From Chrysochromulina tobinii (taxonomy: Eukaryota > Haptophyta > Prymnesiales > Chrysochromulinaceae): a stretch of DNA of 28,056 bases. Each line of letters starts with the position of its first letter. Position 1 is the first letter of the stretch. Below, piece after piece: positions 1 to 10,248 of this stretch. A model generated the notes under the pieces. The model had not been told where the DNA came from and made no database searches. It saw only the letters and a list, made by a program, of their open reading frames with translations. Both the position numbers and the translations under genes were made by a program. The DNA is taken from assembly GCA_001275005.1 (NCBI GenBank), contig JWZX01002404.1, positions 1 through 28,056 on the forward strand, in the 5' to 3' direction.

Positions 1-513
1 AAGCGGCGAAAGGTGGTCGCCGATGGACGCAGCGGCGGTAGCCGCGGCGCTGGTGGCAGTGGCGGCGGCGGTGCGGTGAGCCGCCCGGCAGCGGCAGCGG
101 CGGGCGCCAGCCCGGGCGCGTCCACGTGCCATCTGCTTAGGCAAGCACCGCGCCCACACGTGCGGCAAGAGTGGGACGAGCAGCTACCTCGCCCGCAAGG
201 CCGCCGAAGGCCTCTGTGGGCGCACGCAGCAAGAGCAGCTCTTGCAGTCGCTCTCCACCTACCTTGAGCTGGCGGGAGGCTCCCGCGAGATGCTCCGGGG
301 ATGGACTTGCCTGCCGGGCGCCTCAGTGCCCATTCCGGGCGAGGGGAATCGGCCGCCCGAGCATCGGTACATTGACCCGATGGGGCGCGTGTACGAGTCC
401 CGCCTCGCCGTCGCCCAGGCGCTTGGGGTGGTCCCTTTCCATGCGGAAGGCTCGGCCGACATCGTCGCCCAGTACGAGGCAGCGGACTTTAATGAGGAGC
501 GAGAGGAGGAGTA

Positions 514-546
<33 letters not shown>

Positions 547-640
547 TGAGGACGAGGACATGGAGCAGGGCGAGGAAGAGGAGGAGGAGGCGGAGGAGGA
601 GGAGGAGGCGCCCGATGACGTCGAGGACGAACAAGCTTGA
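1..640 (+). CDS. Partial gene: MBD/TAM-like domain protein with acidic tail (3' end)
   Basis: The 5' end lies outside the window. The last exon is open to a TGA at 638-640. It carries the motif GKHRAHTCGK (about 141-170), then at about 296-430 a module starting RGWTCLPG and continuing HRYIDPMGRVYESR, LAVAQALG. The GW...Y-x-x-P-x-G-x-x-x-x-S pattern resembles methyl-CpG-binding (MBD/TAM) domains. The C-terminus is an almost pure Asp/Glu run (about 490-635) ending DVEDEQA. This frame is stopped by TGA at 77-79, so an intron is likely. One phase-compatible model is donor GT at 71-72 and acceptor AG at 139-140, joining a KRRK- and Gly-rich upstream exon to the GKHRAHTC exon. Such a protein would be nuclear and DNA- or chromatin-binding (inference). 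The domain call is by pattern only and the splice sites are the weakest part. The +171 and minus-strand reading frames here are shadows of the GA-rich repeat. Confidence 0.5.
487..610 (+). repeat. GA-rich triplet low-complexity tract coding for poly-Asp/Glu
   Basis: Runs of gag/gac/gat codons, including a near-perfect (gaggac)n stretch, encode the acidic tail of the first gene. The tract is strongly strand-asymmetric in purines and produces long artificial Arg-, Ser- or Leu-rich reading frames on other frames, which should be ignored. Confidence 0.8.
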
Positions 641-1571
641 GCTGCTGCTGCCGAGATTGGATAAGGCACGCGAGGGCTTTCGAGCCCCGTGAGTGCCCTT
701 ACCGAAAGTACACCAGCTGTCAATGGTGGGGTGGGGATGATAAGACTGGAGCAAACGCGATGCAAAGACGGGAGGAAAGGACGGGAGGAAAGGACGCGAG
801 GACCTGGAGCAAACGCGATGCGAGGACTGGAGGAGCGCGGCATGCACACGAGCATGGGCCAGGGACGAGGAGCAGCGTTTGGATGAAACTAGGGGTCGAC
901 GCGGAGATGGTCACTGATCACAGGGAGGAAAGGCTGGCGTCAACGAATAGCATGCTGCACCGATGATTAGGGCGTCGTGTTGGGCACGAGAGCGGGCCCC
1001 GGCAGGCGGGTTCGGGGATGTAGCGATGCGGGCCAGGGCATGCTACGGAAGATGCCGGCGAACGACAGGCATTGGGTTGATGTGTGGGTGAGTCGCTACA
1101 GGTGTCGTGCTCGTGCAGCACTGCCGTGACTGTGCGGGTTCGGACGGCTAGGAGCGCTTTACCTCAGGCTGAGGCTCACAGGACACAGCGGAATGTTGCG
1201 ACCACAGAGTATGTTGTGGTACACAGTACAAGCAGGTGTATGTTCGAAGAATGCGTCGAGTTGTCCGCACACGTCGGCGACATCGCGCGACCATAGTTAC
1301 AGTCGCACCGGCACATCGTCGCAATCGCATCTCAAGTGGGTCGTACGATTTACGAAAACGTGAGACAGGTTCTTCGCTCGATTTTTCGGACGTTACAATA
1401 CCGGCGTATAGGCAACAGCTGTAGGCTGTAGCCTTGCACCCTCGCATTAACACGCTGCGGATGAGGCTGTCTTCATCCGATTCTTCATCGGACTTCGGTC
1501 TTCGTTTTAGTCTTGGGTCTCATGTACCTAATAATCTCATCTTGATGTGACTCATTGAGTACACTCAGATC
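641..1571. other. Convergent intergenic region with short tandem repeats
   Basis: About 930 bp lie between the stop of the first gene (+) and the stop of the importin gene (-), so both 3' UTRs fall here. The 18-mer ctggagcaaacgcgatgc occurs at 746-763 and again at 804-821, separated by a duplicated gggaggaaaggac unit (about 769-795). No gene with family features was seen on either strand, and the small open frames have no recognisable composition or motif. Confidence 0.6.
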
Positions 1572-4500
1572 TCAGTGTGCTGGTGGCGTGCCGGAAGTCT
1601 GCTTCTTCTTGCCGCCACAAAGCTGCTTCAAAGCAGCCTTGAAGTGGCTCTTCGTCTGTGCCTCGAGGAGCTCCCGCATGAACGATGCCTTGTGGTCCGC
1701 AGTGAGGCCTGGGCGAGGGACCCCCGACGGAGCAAGAGCGCCACCGAGCCATGTCGTGAACTCCTGCTCGAGCGCGTGACGTAAAGTCCAGAAGCATGCC
1801 ACCACGTCGCTTAGGATCCATGAGGGCATCCATGTGCTCATGCCAATGAGAAGCGCACGGATAAGTGCGGCGCCAGGCGCGGCGCCCGGTGCGTCTCCAT
1901 TGGGAGCTGGCGCGTCGACCACGAGCCCAGCCGAGGGGGAGGGCAGCTGCCCCTGCAGTGCAGCCTGAAGCGACGGGGCAACCGGCGAGGGCGGGATGAT
2001 GCAGCGCTGCCAAAGGAGGAGCGCGCTCTTGAGCGCACGCATGCCCTCTGTCGTCTCGACGACGCTCGCCATCCCGTCAAGCTTGGGCGGTCCACATGGC
2101 TGCGCTGTGCGCCATATGGCTTGAAGGATGGAGGGTAGCACAGGCTGCACCAGAGCGCTGATAGCCCGATCCACGGACCCCTTGCATACGCCCGCGTGCC
2201 TGTCGAAAGCGGAATGGCTCCCAGAGCAGAGGATAGCCAAGCCATCAAACCACTCCGAGAGGGCCGCTTGCTGCAACGCGTCTTCATCCGCATGAGCTGG
2301 CGCAGGCAGCGAGGCGAGAGACTGCGCGACCCTCGAAAGGAGCGCGGCCGCCACGTGCTCGGTCGACTGTCCCGAAGGGCTCTGCTCGGGAGGGCCATCG
2401 GCACCCATGCTCGCCGAGGCGACAGCCACCTGAACGGCGCAAGCCACGAGCTGCAATATTAGCTGGATTGCACTCACTGGCTTGTGCTGAAAGAAGTTCC
2501 ATGCCGCATCTGCGACCATGGGAATCATCGGTGCCGCGTGCGCGCCGCAGCCTATGAAGACACTCTCGAGGCACTCACTCGCAGCCAGCATGGCGCCCAG
2601 CATGGCGCCGTCCTCTCCCGCCGTGCTGAGCATCTGTAGCAGGATGGGCGACGACGAGTAGCCGACGATGTGGCCGACGATGCCCACGGCGGTAGGCTGC
2701 AACTCGCGTGGAAGACGCCGGAGCAGGGTGGCGAGGCGCAACGCGTGGCGGGTCGCCTCGTCGTGTGAGCCGTTGCGGGCACTCTGCTCGAGCGCCATCA
2801 CCACCGGCCCGAGGAGTGCCTGGGTGAGGGCCAGCTGCTCCGCTGCACTTCTCGCGCCGCCAGCGACCGCGTGGGAGACGAGGTCCGAAGCCGCGACGAG
2901 GAGCAACGAGGCTGATTGTGAGGAGAGACCATGGAGCACGCTCGGCGGTGCGGCGCTGGCTGCGATCAGCCCTTCGAGCAGCGTGGGGAGCGGCACGGCC
3001 CGTAGGACAGCCTCAGGCGCGAGCGCACTGAGTTTCATCAGCGCGACCACCCCCGAGTGCTCCTGCTTGGAGCGCAGCGACCACACACCGAGGCTCTCCT
3101 CCTCCGGCACACGCAAGCTCGCCAGCACGAGAGGGAGCACATCCCGCACTTCGGACGCCCGCTCGGGATGCGCGAGCCATGCGGCGAACGCGCCGACCAG
3201 GACCAACTGCGTCGCCAGCAGAGCGCGTCCAAGACCCTCACCCTTGGCCATGAGGAACTCCGCCAGCCGCGATGCCGCTGGGAGCACGGAGCTGAACAAG
3301 ATCGAGAGTGGTGCGCACAGTCGATGCGGCCCGAGCGGCTTGGCAGCAGCGCTGGTCGCGTGAAGGACGGCCTCCAAAAGCCGAGCACTCTCATTCAGAG
3401 CACGGCCTGCCACCGCCTGAGCCTGAACTGTAGCTGCTTGTAGAAAGGCCTCCCGAGCAGTTTCCGCGTGCGCCAGCACCTTCTCGGCGCGCAGTCGCAG
3501 CACATCGAGCGCCGCCTCGACGACCCCGTCGCCAACAAAGACGGCACCTCGGAGCAAAGCACGGCACTCCTCCCGAGTCTCGTCGACGGTGTCGCGCTCG
3601 GCGGCCGGCAGTGCGGCCATATTTGGCGGCAGCTGCCCTCCGCAGCTCAGCACGCTCTCGAGTAGACGCGGCCGGAAAGGGGCAAGGGCCGACTCAAGCG
3701 CAAGTGCCGCTTCGCTAGGTGGCCCTTTGAGGCCCGCTCCCGTCGAGCCGCCTCCACCGCCGCTGCCGCCGCTGCCGCCGCTGCCGCCGTCTTCACCCTG
3801 GAGCATCAGGTCATGTAGCTCGATCCAGCAGCCCCTTGCCGCCGCGGACTCGTCTTCCGACTCGGCGGCTGTGCACGCCAGCAGCAGGGATAGCCAGCCG
3901 GCGAGCGCCGAGGCGGCTGCATGCGCCGCCTCCCTGGCCGCTTCCGGTGCAACAGCGCCATTCCACACAGCGCCAGGCGGGGTGGGAGCAGCCGCCGGCG
4001 CTGCTGAAGTGGGGGCTCGTTCGGTGAGGCATCGGAGAAGGTGAATACCAAGGAACGAGCTCGCCTCGCAGATGATGGCGGAGCGGTGGCGAGATGGCGG
4101 CAATGAAGCCACAGGCTCGAGGAGGTGCGCACACAAAGCAGGCAGCAGGCTCGGCTCCTCCATAGGGAGGCTCGGCTCGTGTCTTCCACGAGCCGCGGCA
4201 GGCACCTCCAAGGGCAGCAGCGTGCACTCGATGGTCGCACAGAGCACATCGGTTGCATGCGCGGCCAGCCGACTCTCCCATATTAGGGAGCCGCTGCCGG
4301 CAAGGCAGCTTAGGGCGCTTGTGGTGAGAAGTGCACTTGAGGTGGCGACTCGAGCATCTATCAAGTGAGCAGCGCACCACGCGTGGCCGCAGCGCAGAGT
4401 CGCAGCGGGACCGCAGAGCACGGAGGCGACAGCGTCGTGAGCGCCAGGCACCTGCTGCGCATGCCACTCTTGCAGCGTGGCGAGGACAAACTGAGCACCC

Positions 4501-5051
4501 AGCCGCAGTGCCGACCGCACTGCGGCGGTGCGCAGTGGCGGCACGGAGATCTTGGCTGCCGGAGAGTGCAACTCTTCGGCTAAAACGGTCAGGATCATGA
4601 GCATCGCCGCTCGCTCTGACGCGCACGTGCTGACGTTGTGAAGCCTTTCCCCGAGGCCGTTGAGCAACTGATCCGCTGGCCAGGCTTCGGTCCGTATCAA
4701 GCACACGGCAGCACCGAGCCCGAGCTGCGTGAGTAGAGTGCTGTCGCCGACGCTAGCTGCCGTGAGCATGGCCGGCACAAGATAGTTACGCAGAGCCGGC
4801 TCGCATGAATCACTCACTGGCGCACGGCGCAGGCCCTTTTGCGCAAGGTTGGCAGCGAGCAAGGCCGTGGGCTGGAGTGGAGCTGAGCTTCGTTGAGCCG
4901 ATACCAGATCCTCATGCACGACCGCAAGCAGGGCGAGCGGCGAGATCTTCTGAAGTTTCTCGGCAGCCACCTTCTCCGAACTAGGCCGGAGGGCTGCAGC
5001 GAGCGTGGCACGTAGACCTTCGGTCTCCGACGTCTCCGTCATCGCCCTCAT
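1572..5051 (-). CDS. Importin-beta family nuclear transport receptor (importin-13/transportin-3-like)
   Basis: About 1159 aa with no introns apparent, close to the 920-1100 aa usual for importin-13/transportin-3/exportin-like karyopherins. The whole length reads as hydrophobic helical HEAT-type repeats (many Leu/Ala-rich amphipathic helices). An N-terminal segment AAEKLQKISPLALL...LAANLAQKGLRR fits an importin-beta N-terminal helix pair. The C-terminal end KSHFKAALKQLCGGKKKQ resembles the terminal helix of this family. Two low-complexity loops are inserted, including a Gly/Ser run (GGSGGSGGSGGGGG) encoded at about 3746-3790. Expected role: Ran-dependent carrier of SR-type or other protein cargo through nuclear pores. 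The first in-frame ATG is at 5051 (MRAMTETSETEG), with a second at 5042; the frame is open further upstream but only to a GTG at 5093. It lies 252 bp downstream of the SET/methyltransferase gene on the same strand. The exact subfamily is not certain; a generic HEAT-repeat protein is the alternative. Confidence 0.62.
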   Translation of the reverse strand: MRAMTETSETEGLRATLAAALRPSSEKVAAEKLQKISPLALLAVVHEDLVSAQRSSAPLQPTALLAANLAQKGLRRAPVSDSCEPALRNYLVPAMLTAASVGDSTLLTQLGLGAAVCLIRTEAWPADQLLNGLGERLHNVSTCASERAAMLMILTVLAEELHSPAAKISVPPLRTAAVRSALRLGAQFVLATLQEWHAQQVPGAHDAVASVLCGPAATLRCGHAWCAAHLIDARVATSSALLTTSALSCLAGSGSLIWESRLAAHATDVLCATIECTLLPLEVPAAARGRHEPSLPMEEPSLLPALCAHLLEPVASLPPSRHRSAIICEASSFLGIHLLRCLTERAPTSAAPAAAPTPPGAVWNGAVAPEAAREAAHAAASALAGWLSLLLACTAAESEDESAAARGCWIELHDLMLQGEDGGSGGSGGSGGGGGSTGAGLKGPPSEAALALESALAPFRPRLLESVLSCGGQLPPNMAALPAAERDTVDETREECRALLRGAVFVGDGVVEAALDVLRLRAEKVLAHAETAREAFLQAATVQAQAVAGRALNESARLLEAVLHATSAAAKPLGPHRLCAPLSILFSSVLPAASRLAEFLMAKGEGLGRALLATQLVLVGAFAAWLAHPERASEVRDVLPLVLASLRVPEEESLGVWSLRSKQEHSGVVALMKLSALAPEAVLRAVPLPTLLEGLIAASAAPPSVLHGLSSQSASLLLVAASDLVSHAVAGGARSAAEQLALTQALLGPVVMALEQSARNGSHDEATRHALRLATLLRRLPRELQPTAVGIVGHIVGYSSSPILLQMLSTAGEDGAMLGAMLAASECLESVFIGCGAHAAPMIPMVADAAWNFFQHKPVSAIQLILQLVACAVQVAVASASMGADGPPEQSPSGQSTEHVAAALLSRVAQSLASLPAPAHADEDALQQAALSEWFDGLAILCSGSHSAFDRHAGVCKGSVDRAISALVQPVLPSILQAIWRTAQPCGPPKLDGMASVVETTEGMRALKSALLLWQRCIIPPSPVAPSLQAALQGQLPSPSAGLVVDAPAPNGDAPGAAPGAALIRALLIGMSTWMPSWILSDVVACFWTLRHALEQEFTTWLGGALAPSGVPRPGLTADHKASFMRELLEAQTKSHFKAALKQLCGGKKKQTSGTPPAH

Positions 5052-5303
5052 GGAGTCCGAGTGCAGAGTCCGAGCGTCGTTTTGAACGTTCACATCCTCG
5101 TTAACAGTTGCGCAGCTGAGATTCAGAACAGCGGCCGCACCTTAATTGGTGGCCGGCTGGACCAACAAGAGCTCACGACGAAACACTATCTCGCTGGTGT
5201 GAAGAACAATCGGCTGCCCCCAGCTCCTTACATGCAACATGGGCCGTGATGCCAGGGTACCATGGTACTCGACTGTAGGCAACCCTGAGCCATCGCCGCC
5301 TTC

Positions 5304-8300
5304 TCACCGCGATGCATGATCCCATCGGCGGTATGCGCACTCCGCTTCAAGCTTTTGAGCCAGCAAGACGCAGAAATCGGTGGGGAACGGTGTCGCCTCT
5401 GACGTCCGTATGTCGGCGCAGATGGTCAGATGAGTGGATGACTCCCGGCCTGGCCATCCGTTTCGGCAGCAAAATCTGCCGCCGCACAGGCTGCGGTGGC
5501 CATCAGGATACAGCTTGGCTAAATGGCGCTCCGCATGGGCCATCTCATCGATCAGCTCCTGCACGTTCGTCCAAAGGAAGGTGCGCTTCTGGTACTCTTC
5601 TCCATACTTGCCTTCGCACAAGAACGAGGCAGGCATCAGTGCGGCAAGTCAGTTGTGACTGACGCCCGTGGGGCAGGTCACTCATTGGGTCGGGAGCCAC
5701 TCACAGAAGTCCACCAAGAGACGTGTCGCACCGAGGCCGCCGTCGTGAAGTTTGCCCTCGACTATGAGTTTATACCACGGATGCTCTCGTGCGATGCCCT
5801 GCGGCGCCTCGAACCTGCGTCGGCAACACCGTTCAAACGCAGTGAGCCAGCCGGTGGGGGCATGCACTGATGTGCACCACACGGCGCGGTGCTTACGTGA
5901 ACTTGAAGTCAGCATTGTTAGGGCGGGCCATCTGATCCTTGCAAATGAGGATAGCATGCATCAGGTCCTGGTTGTACTCGCGACTCTCGGGGCTCGTGCC
6001 CATGATATCCTCTTGCCGGCCATGCTTATTGCCCGCCGCATTGGACACGGAGGTGCAATCGAGCGAGAAGTGCATGAAGTCGACCGTCGGAAAGTCGGCC
6101 ACCCGAATGTCCCGCAGGCTCTTGATGAGGAGCTTGATGCGCCCCGGAGTGCTTCCCCCCGGGTGTGCCAGCAATGGCTCGGCAGCCTCGTCGTCGTCGT
6201 ACTCGGGTGCAGCGACCTCGCGCTCGATCCCTGCCATCTCCCAGCCCTTGCGTGCAAGAGCCTTGGCTAGCCGACCGCTTCCCATGCACACCTCAAAGCC
6301 CACAAGGGCCCTGGGTTTGGGAGATGACATGGATTGCGCACGAGGTCGAGGCGCCGGCTGCCTGCGGCCGCTCTTGACCTTGCCCGGATCTTGGACGATG
6401 AGGCAGGAGGCATCGGGTAGCCGCCACGGCAGGAGCAGGGCATCCGGGAGAGAGTCGACACCCATGGCATCGGCAAGGAGCTGATAGTCTACCAGCTCCT
6501 TGCACTCGCCATAGTCAGAGTGCACACCGCCCGTGCAGCGCAGGAGTGCTGTCCGGACACTCTCGCGGGGCACTCGGGTGCCAGGCGGGTGCAAGACCAG
6601 CAGATGGTCTACCGTGTACAACTCGCTTCGACAGACCTGAGACAACTCGGTCAGGAGACGGCTGTCAACACCCTGCTTCTCGAAATGGCTGTGGACCGCG
6701 GACACAAGCACTTGACACGCCAGGAAGCTGCGCTCAGGCCCTGTCCCGGGCGCAGCCGCTCGCAGCCTGCGCCCCTTGGGGACCATGTTGATGATGGCGG
6801 CAGCAATCAGTCCAAAGGAGCCCTGATGGAGGGTAGCTACCTTGACGTGCTCCATGAGCTTGCTGCCGCTCGTGCCGCCCTCCTCGATCGCCTTCTCCAT
6901 GCAAGCATCGACATCTCGGTGATTGACAAGCGGAGCAGCTGAGCAAAAGCGAGAGCTCAGAAACCCACTGACGAGGCGAGGCTCTGCTGTGCACGTGCGC
7001 ATGAAGTCGACAACCGCGTCCTTCTCGCTGGCCGCAAGATCCACAACGCTCTGATAGGAGAAGATGGCATGGGAGGCCACGTACGGCGTGTACGCATCCT
7101 TGGCAGGGGGGTTCTGCACCTCGTTCATCTCCTCCTCCATCACGTCCTTGTTCGCCTCCTCCTCCTCCTCCTCCGCCGCCGCCTCCTCCTCCTCCACCTC
7201 CATCTCCAACTCATCGTCGTCGTGATGTTCCATGTCGTCGCCAAGGTCTAGAGCGTCCACCTCCTCCCCAATCTCGGCCTTGCTGCAGGCATCGTCCCCA
7301 AGCTCCTCTTTGTCGTCCTCCTCTTCGTCCTCCTCCTCTCCGACCTCATTGTCGTCGCCTTCCAGCACCTCCTCCTTCTCCTCCTCCTCCTTCTCGCTGC
7401 CAAATCCGAATCCGCCACTGTCGAACCCGCTGCTGTCTGGCGCCTCGGCCACCTCCTCCTCATCTTCATCACTGTCGCCGTCGACATAGTAACCCTTTGT
7501 CCGCGGGCGCAGAATTTCGGGGCTCGCCTTGATTAGATAATCATTCAGGCGGAGCACGCGCACAAAGAGACCGTCGGGCGCCATGTTGTCCACTGTAGCC
7601 GCCTGCCATCCCTGCTCAAAAAAGACTTCGCAACGGTCGTGCACCGTGAGGGAGGCAAACCAAGCGCCATGCTCCGCAGACGCCAGTGCTTCTGGCAGGT
7701 CACGCGGCGGGTGCCTGGCACGCAGGACCTCCTTTGGTTTACGCTCCGCCCATGGCGGTATGAGCTCTCCAGGCGTCATAGAGAATGGCTCGACGCCCGG
7801 GAAAGCACGAATCCAGCCTTCGCCATCCTCTTCGATTGCCCTCTCCTCGCCCTGTGCACCGCCCCAGTTGAGCTTCTCGAGCCAGGCCAGATCTCCATCG
7901 ACGACCGCCTCGTATGGCGCTGCATCACGCGGGCCAAAGCTCGCACGGCTATGTACATGCGTGAGCTTCGCAGGCCGCCACACGGGAGTTTCCATATCGG
8001 GCGATCCATTGATGGGATCGCATTTGATGTAGACGGCATCGCCGACAGCGAGCGCCACGACCTCTGGTGCGGCTGTTGCCCACTTCGGTTGTGCTGGGCG
8101 TGGCGCGCCCGGCCGCCAGCAAGGCGGCAGCACCACGAGCGTGTTGCATCGCAGCTTAGAGGTCATCTGCAGGTCTGGGTGAAGTGACACGTTGAGGTCC
8201 ACAAGGGCCTTGATGTCACACCCGAAGCGCCGTGCGATCTGGGAGGGTCGCTCATCCTCCCTCGTCTTGTAGACCTCGGGGAGGACGACCTCCGTGAACG

Positions 8301-10248
8301 CGCGCAGTCGATCGGTAGCTCGGGAGGGTCGGGGGGCGCCGCAAGATTGCATCTGGAGCAAGGCTGGAAGCACTTGCTCCAGCACCGCAGCTGGGTAGTG
8401 CCATGCCAGGATGTTCCCCATCATCTCATCTTCGCGACTGATGAATGTCCACACTCGGGCCGGTGCCACACGGTACTCGTACTCGATGGTGACCACCGGC
8501 CGCGAGCTCTTTTGCTGCACACGGACCACGCGGGCGGCTGCCCACACACCCGTAGCCTTCTCCGCCTCAACCCAATCCCCCACTTGGAGCGCACCGACTC
8601 GCGGCAGCGGTGCCCGCGGCGGCGGCGGCGGAAGGGGGGGCGCGATGGTACATGTAGAAGCGGTGGTGGTGGCGATGAGTGGCGGGACTGCATTGTGCAT
8701 CTGGCCTGCCGTCGGCAATTGCATCTGCTCTGCCGATGGCAAGTGTACGCCGCCCAATAGCCCTACTGACGGCAATCTGCACTCTGAACACATCGCGGGC
8801 GGCACGGCGGACGTGGGCGGATAGCTGACGGGCATCGCGACGGCGAATGTCGCGCCGGCGGGCAGCGGCAGCGGCAGCGGCAGAGGCGGAGGCGGAGGCG
8901 GCGGTGGCGGCAGCGGCAGAGGCGGCGGCGGCTGTGACGTGCGGGCGGCAGACAGAACAGCCGAGATTGCTGATAAGACTGTCGCCCGCACAGCGGACAC
9001 GTGGAGCAAGGGGCGCCGGTCATCGCCTGCATCTGCGGCGCCGAAAGAATCTCTGCATCTCGGACCGTCCCCGAAGCGATCCCATCCCATTGCTACGGGG
9101 TAGCCTGCACCATAGTCATGGAAAATCTCTTCCCCTGCCTCGAGATGCTTGCCAGGCTTCACGCGAAGGAAGATGCAGTTGTAGCTGTCGCTCTCGGCCG
9201 ACAGCCACACATCCACCTTACACCCCCTTGGGTTGTGGTTGGCAAATGCACCACCTCCGCGCCCGTCCAGTAGCTTCGGTTGCGATCGGTAGAGCCTCGT
9301 CAGAGGGTACCCGTCCCAATACACGCCTGCGGATGCAGCGACGTGCGTCTGCGTCTCCAGAGCACACGCCTCTTCGCGTCCTCCTTCTAGTCGAGTGCCA
9401 TCATACATGGTAACAAGCTCGGTGGGTTTGAAGGAACGCGTGGCAAATAGGCCGAAGTTGTCCGTTGGTGGCCCGATGGACGAAGGCCGCACCTCCACGC
9501 CGTGTCCGATCGTAGCCGCCTTGAGGGCCGCTGGCAGCAAAGGCGGAATGGATCGCGTCCGCCGTTTTGCGGGCAATGCGCGCTGGGTCGATGGGGATCT
9601 CTTCAAACGAAATTTGCGTCTGATAGCGGTGGCTTTTGCAGCTGCGAATCGCCATAGATGCGTCGCGTCCTCGAGAGTGAAGTAACGTGACGTGGCATGA
9701 TCAAACTCGGCGAGTGTAGGAGGCACCAAAAACTCGCCAGCATCGGTGCATTGCGCCCTACCCACGCAACGAATCGCACTCCATGTGCGAGCATCGCGCG
9801 GTGCGAGCGAAGTTTCGATGTAATTTGGCGCAAGCGATCTCGAGTGGTTGTCCCGCAGCCAAATGAAGTGGAAAAGCCTCGATCCTTGCCCACCGCCCGG
9901 GTCCAACTCAATCTTGAACAAGAAGCCCAGGTCGTGCTCCTCGGGATCCTCCGAGTCTCCGCGTTTGCTTGGCACGCGCGGAGTCCCGGCGTAGAAACAG
10001 CCCAGAGCTGGGATATTCTGGGACCAGCTCATAGCGTGGCCGACGCGCGAGCACGTGAGCGAGGGACCGAGAGGGAGGCTCACAAAAGAACAAAACTTGT
10101 ACCGGTAAGACAACTTGTACCGGTACGAGTAGGCACTCATAGGCGCCCGGTGGCACCAGCGGTCGCACCAGCGGTCGCCCATGGTCGGTATACTTGTCAG
10201 TTCGCGTGGGTTGGCTCGACATTGACCCCCGCACACCCGTCCCGACAT
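5304..10248 (-). CDS. Multidomain SET-like / LysM-like / Tudor-like / cytosine-DNA-methyltransferase-like protein
   Basis: Reconstructed as three exons, 10248-5897, 5814-5705 and 5611-5304, giving 1589 aa in frame. Domain order (residues from the ATG at 10248): a basic patch (about 215-235); a SET-like domain (about 245-382) with FGLFATRSF, ANHNPRGC (the NHS-C-x-P-N position) and GEEIFHDYG (the GEELTFDYG position); a Pro-rich linker (about 436-462); a GDWVEA Tudor/SH3-like segment (about 553-585); a LysM-like module (about 654-706; SQIARRFGCDIKALVDLN); further GDAVYIKC and RCEVFFEQGW barrel-like segments; an Asp/Glu-rich tract (about 923-1037); an unrecognised middle; and a class I SAM methyltransferase (about 1313-1589). 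The methyltransferase shows FEVCMGSG (motif I), SLDCTSVSNAAG (the PCQ-loop position) and, across intron 1, FKFT-FEAPQG (the ENV/ENP position); across intron 2, VDFC-KYGEEYQKRTFLWTN. A likely nuclear chromatin or DNA modifier (inference). The start is uncertain: the region near 10080-10140 has a taccggta repeat, and the ATG at 10032 (MSWSQNIP) is a good alternative. Confidence 0.7.
5612..5704 (-). other. Intron 2 of the SET/methyltransferase gene (93 nt)
   Basis: Donor gtgagt (minus strand, 5704 downward) and acceptor gcgaag ending at 5612. Splicing joins VDF + T|GC (Cys) to KYGEEYQKRTFLWTN, a typical block of this methyltransferase family. The total spliced length is divisible by three, ending at the TGA at 5304-5306. 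Confidence 0.85.
5815..5896 (-). other. Intron 1 of the SET/methyltransferase gene (82 nt)
   Basis: Read on the minus strand, the donor gtaagc follows the codons for ADFKF plus two bases (exon end 5897). The acceptor gacgcag ends at 5815, so the next exon begins at 5814. Splicing restores the reading frame and joins FKFT to FEAPQG, the expected motif-VI region of a cytosine methyltransferase. Without splicing the frame meets TAA at once. Confidence 0.85.
7140..7490 (-). repeat. Acidic low-complexity tract inside the SET/methyltransferase gene
   Basis: Repeated gag/gac codons on the minus strand encode several runs of Glu/Asp separated by short spacers. Such tracts are common in chromatin and nucleolar proteins. 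The opposite strand reads as artificial Ser- and Leu-rich frames. Confidence 0.75.

Noticed and set aside
9800-9990. Gamma-butyrobetaine hydroxylase-like N-terminal motif (HFIWLRDNHSRS) in the SET gene
   Set aside because: Only the WLRDN string matches; the zinc-binding Cys residues expected after it are absent.
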